Assembly (NCBI GenBank): GCA_037367405.1
Contig: JAZKJV010001874.1
Span: forward strand, 62,001-126,000
DNA: 64,000 bases
Direction of reading: 5' to 3'
Origin: Ottelia alismoides
Lineage: Eukaryota > Streptophyta > Magnoliopsida > Alismatales > Hydrocharitaceae
Under the pieces are notes generated by a model. The model was not told the origin of the DNA and searched no databases. It was given only the letters and a program-made list of their open reading frames with translations. Positions 61,501 through 64,000 of this stretch are shown here, one piece after another (position 1 is the stretch's first letter; each line of letters begins with the position of its first letter). The translations under genes were made by a program, and so were the position numbers.

Positions 61501-62287
61501 TGATAGAAACAAGTACCTCTTACAATATTCCAAGACAACTACAAGCGTAGATAAAATCCAATCACTAAAAAAATCAATTACAAATACACAGAAGAATTTT
61601 GAAGTAGAAAGCTCCCAATAGGTGAGTAGAAATATCTAAGATTGATCGCTACTCAAGATCAAACACTATAATCAAACTTGTCTCTTGTGAGAGCGTACAC
61701 AAAGTCAACCATGTATATAATATTACAAATCAATAAAACATGATAAAAGTAGTAAGGAGAGATATCACCAAGAAGATAAATTTGTTTTCAAACTAGAGGG
61801 AAAACGTCTGATAGTAAGACCCTCAAATATTGCTCTCTCAAACTTTCTTTACAATAGAACCCCCTAATGGTATGGTGGTAGAAGCAGTGGCTCCCACTTT
61901 AAAATGACTAGTGTAAATCCCCCTGATCCCTCATTTCAACTAGTAAAAAAAACTTTCTTTACGATATCTACATACCTTTCATCTCTCCCCTATATCAAAA
62001 GGGATATTTACACTTATAATCTCGAGTAATTACATAATTACGTACACACCCCTACGTAATCGTGAAATACACCAAGGACTTCAAGTAATGCTTAAATCTT
62101 ACATACATAACCATGTATTAGTTGCCATCTTTTTTCTCCATTAACTCTCACCGAAAAAGTTACGTGTTGACAATTTTACCCTTAAAATCATATCACATTT
62201 GTAAAAGTATGCCACTAGTATAAAAAAGATCTAAGAAAACATAGGAACCCAACTTCTCTAAAGACTGAAACGCGATCTAAATACTGA
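61501..62287. other. Unassigned AT-rich DNA, possibly copia leader or LTR
   Basis: By position this is where the copia leader and 5' LTR should lie. I cannot see matching LTR ends or a PBS. The stretch 62000-62085 has an imperfect inverted partner at about 63495-63560. No gene. Confidence 0.35.
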
Positions 62288-62554
62288 ACCCTCCGTCTCA
62301 GTGACAACGACCTCTCTAGGCCGATATTCGGTGGGTTCTTCGAGTAATGTAGGCTCTTGATCGAGTTGTCGTGGACGAACAACCGCTTCATCAGCGAGAT
62401 ACCTGTGAGTTTTGAATCCTGCTCGACGCTTACTTCATCGAATTTATCATCTAATCGGCTTTCTTGTTCATTGCTGAGTGGGCTATGGTCTTTGAATGGG
62501 TCGAGTTATCTTGATCTCTCCATCAATGGATTAGCTGGGTTGGTTCATGTTGGA
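62288..62554 (+). pseudogene. LRR receptor-like kinase gene fragment
   Basis: About 89 codons in one frame with a TAA at about 62339. They encode four leucine-rich repeat pieces: LRLSDNDLSRPIFGGFFE, LIELSWTNNRFISEIPVSFE, LTSSNLSSNRLSCSLLSGLW and LDLSINGLAGLV. Spacing is 24-26 residues per repeat, as in plant extracellular LRRs (LxLxxNxLxGxIP). The wording resembles the ectodomain of IRK/PXC2-type LRR kinases, which is a recollection rather than a search result. No signal peptide, transmembrane segment or kinase domain follows; it runs straight into a purine-rich minisatellite. It is probably a captured exon piece, not a gene in place. Confidence 0.75.
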
Positions 62555-62564
62555 ATGGCAACAA

Positions 62565-63352
62565 TAAGGCATGGAGGGGAGGGTAGCGGGCAGCAGGAGG
62601 AGGGTAGAGGGGCACGAGGGAGGGGGAGGGTGTCGGGGAAGAGGCAGAGGGCAACATGAGGGCATAGAGGGGAGGGCAGAGGGCAGCATGAGGAGGAGTG
62701 TAGAGGCATAGGGGTGTGAGGGAGGGTGTGTATGTCAGGGAGGAGGTGGATGGTGGCAGGAGGGCATGGAAGGGATGTCAGCCAGAGAAGGAGGGCGGAG
62801 GGGCACGAGTGAGGGGGAGGGTGTCAAGGAGGAGGTAGAGGGCGACATGAGGCCATGAAGGGGAGGGCGGAGGGCAACTGGGAGGAGGACGGAGACAGAG
62901 GGGCACGAGGGGGGGGGGGGGGAGGTGTCAGGAAGGATGCGGAGGGTGACATGTGGGCATGGAGGGGAGGGCAGTCGGGAGGAGGGCGGGGACAAAGAGG
63001 CACGAGGGCGGGGGGTGTTGGGGAGGAGGCGGAGGGCGACGGGAGGGCATGGAGGTGATGGTGGAGGGCAGGAAGAGGAGGAGGGTGGAGGCGGAGGGGC
63101 GCGAAGGAGGGGGAGGGTGTCAGGGAGGAGGTGGAGGGTGGCGAGAGGGTATGAAGGGGAGGGCAGAGGGCAACAGGAGAAGGAGGGTGTGAGGCAAAGG
63201 GGAACGAGGGAGGAGGAGGGTGTTGGGGAGGACATTGATGGTGGTAGGAGGGATTGGAGGAGGAGGGCAAGCGATGGAGGTGGAGGGGCGGGAAGGAGGG
63301 GGAGAGGTTCGAGGAGGAGACATAGGGACGAAAGGGAGGGGTAGGATGTTGG
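62565..63352. repeat. Purine-rich (GGA/GGGA) minisatellite
   Basis: About eight degenerate units of 90-105 bases, marked by gagggtgtc-ggggaggagg at about 62625, 62714, 62818, 62923, 63013, 63113 and 63216, each followed by gaggggagggc-type words. The plus strand is nearly all purine with G-runs (twelve G at about 62911), so G-quadruplex or triplex formation is plausible. Open frames in it (P/S-rich on minus, G/R/E-rich on plus) are by-products of composition. Confidence 0.85.
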
Positions 63353-63662
63353 AGAAGAAAGGGGGATGTGGTTAGGGGTTTTTTATTTTTGATTTTTTAA
63401 TAGACGTTGAATGGTTCATGTGTTAGATTAACCCATCGATATGGTCGGTTAACGAGAAAAGTAACACAGGGTTTTGTGTGTGAGACGGAGTGACTGTTCG
63501 ATTACACAAAGTTATGTACGTAATTATAAAATTACTCAGGGCTGTAAGTATAAAATACACAAAGTTATGTAGGTATTATAAAATGGGGTCAATGGGGCTG
63601 CCCCCAGCATGACTGCCCCGCCCTATTTTTTTGTCATTTTTTTTATTTTTTGGAAAATATCG
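63353..63662. other. Non-coding spacer with inverted partner of 62000-62085
   Basis: Contains acacaaagttatgta twice (63505 and 63557 regions) and the imperfect complement of the sequence left of the LRR fragment. No gene. Confidence 0.4.
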
Positions 63663-63663
63663 T

Positions 63664-64000
63664 CATATATATTCATCCCTATATCCCTCCTATATGCCAT
63701 TCGAATTTCGTCAGAAACACGGACTCCTACGGCCTCCATCCAGACATGGTCGATTTAAAAAATCCTGCGACCGTTGAAAAAATGACTGTCTGGATGGATG
63801 CCGCAGGGGCCTGTTTGGTTGCAGGGTTGGGCAGGGTTGGCCCAACCCTGGTTACTATTCACAAAGGTACTTCCTCCTCACAGATTACTATTCACCCAGC
63901 CCAACCCAACTCTGCCCAACCTTGCAACCAAACAAGAGTCTCTGTTTCTTTCTGACAAATTACGAATGCCATAGAAGAGGGATATAGGAATGAATATACA
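63664..64000. mobile_element. Foldback (long inverted-repeat) element, running off the window
   Basis: Outer arms 63664-63720 and about 63941-64000 are reverse complements: tattcatccctatatccctc pairs with gagggatataggaatgaata, and attcgaatttcgtcagaaac with its partner. Inner arms ctccatccagaca (about 63737-63749) and tgtctggatgga (about 63787-63798) continue the same pairing, so the whole is one long palindrome with a loop at about 63750-63785. The MITE at 63810-63936 breaks the right arm. The frame at 63650-63955 is a by-product. Confidence 0.75.
63810..63936. mobile_element. Small MITE nested in the foldback
   Basis: Terminal inverted repeats of about 33 bases: cctgtttggttgcagggttg at the left and the complement of cttgtttggttgcaaggttg at the right, with ttactattcac near both inner ends. 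It is 127 bp long with no coding capacity. The target duplication is not clear, so the superfamily is left open. Confidence 0.75.

Noticed and set aside
62735..63235. Proline/serine-rich 166-codon frame on minus and G/R-rich frames on plus
   Set aside because: By-products of the purine minisatellite. They resemble extensin-like proteins only in composition.

Overview
The window looks like nuclear DNA of a flowering plant, possibly a large-genome monocot, although the species cannot be named. It is AT-rich heterochromatin-like sequence made almost entirely of nested LTR retrotransposons. No intact host gene is visible. The only host-gene sequence I can support is a broken leucine-rich-repeat kinase fragment near 62.3-62.6 kb.

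Most of the window belongs to one superfamily of long-LTR (about 1.5-4.5 kb) Ty3/gypsy elements of the Athila/Tat type. The evidence is a primer-binding site matching the 3' end of plant tRNA-Asp, a retropepsin of the D-x-G-A-S class, LTRs beginning (sense) TGATGAATC and ending CA, and 5-bp target duplications. All sense strands are minus, except solo LTR E. I name the elements A to I. F (1-7161, cut by the window edge) abuts H, an old element of which only leader and LTR pieces remain. G (7328-9090) is a solo LTR in the H leader. A (10390 to about 58687) is the large host element and carries E (12057-16548) in its 3' LTR, and B (21407-38513) and C (38651-55272) side by side in its leader. B contains solo LTR I (25414-29078) and a 642-bp hAT-type MITE (36041-36682). 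C contains solo LTR D (42196-45194). Target duplications support B, C, D, I and the MITE, with weaker support for E and G. LTR divergence by eye (C about 2%, B about 9%, A more) agrees with the nesting order.

A, B and C share one internal plan, read on the minus strand: LTR, tRNA-Asp PBS, a leader of about 1.3 kb, one gag-protease frame of about 660 codons, an array of five or six hairpins, about 2 kb of AT-rich non-coding DNA, a polypurine tract, LTR. None has reverse transcriptase, RNase H or integrase, so they are gag-protease-only non-autonomous elements that nevertheless moved. Two features appear undescribed: a 24-residue repeat around an FVPF core in the polyprotein tail, and the hairpin array, in which nearly every 3' arm runs into a copy of the element's own polypurine tract.

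From 58.7 to 61.5 kb lies a decayed Ty1/copia pol (minus), broken exactly at the YVDD catalytic motif of its reverse transcriptase. The last 2 kb hold the LRR fragment fused to a purine-rich minisatellite, both between weak inverted repeats, and a long foldback interrupted by a 127-bp MITE and running off the window.
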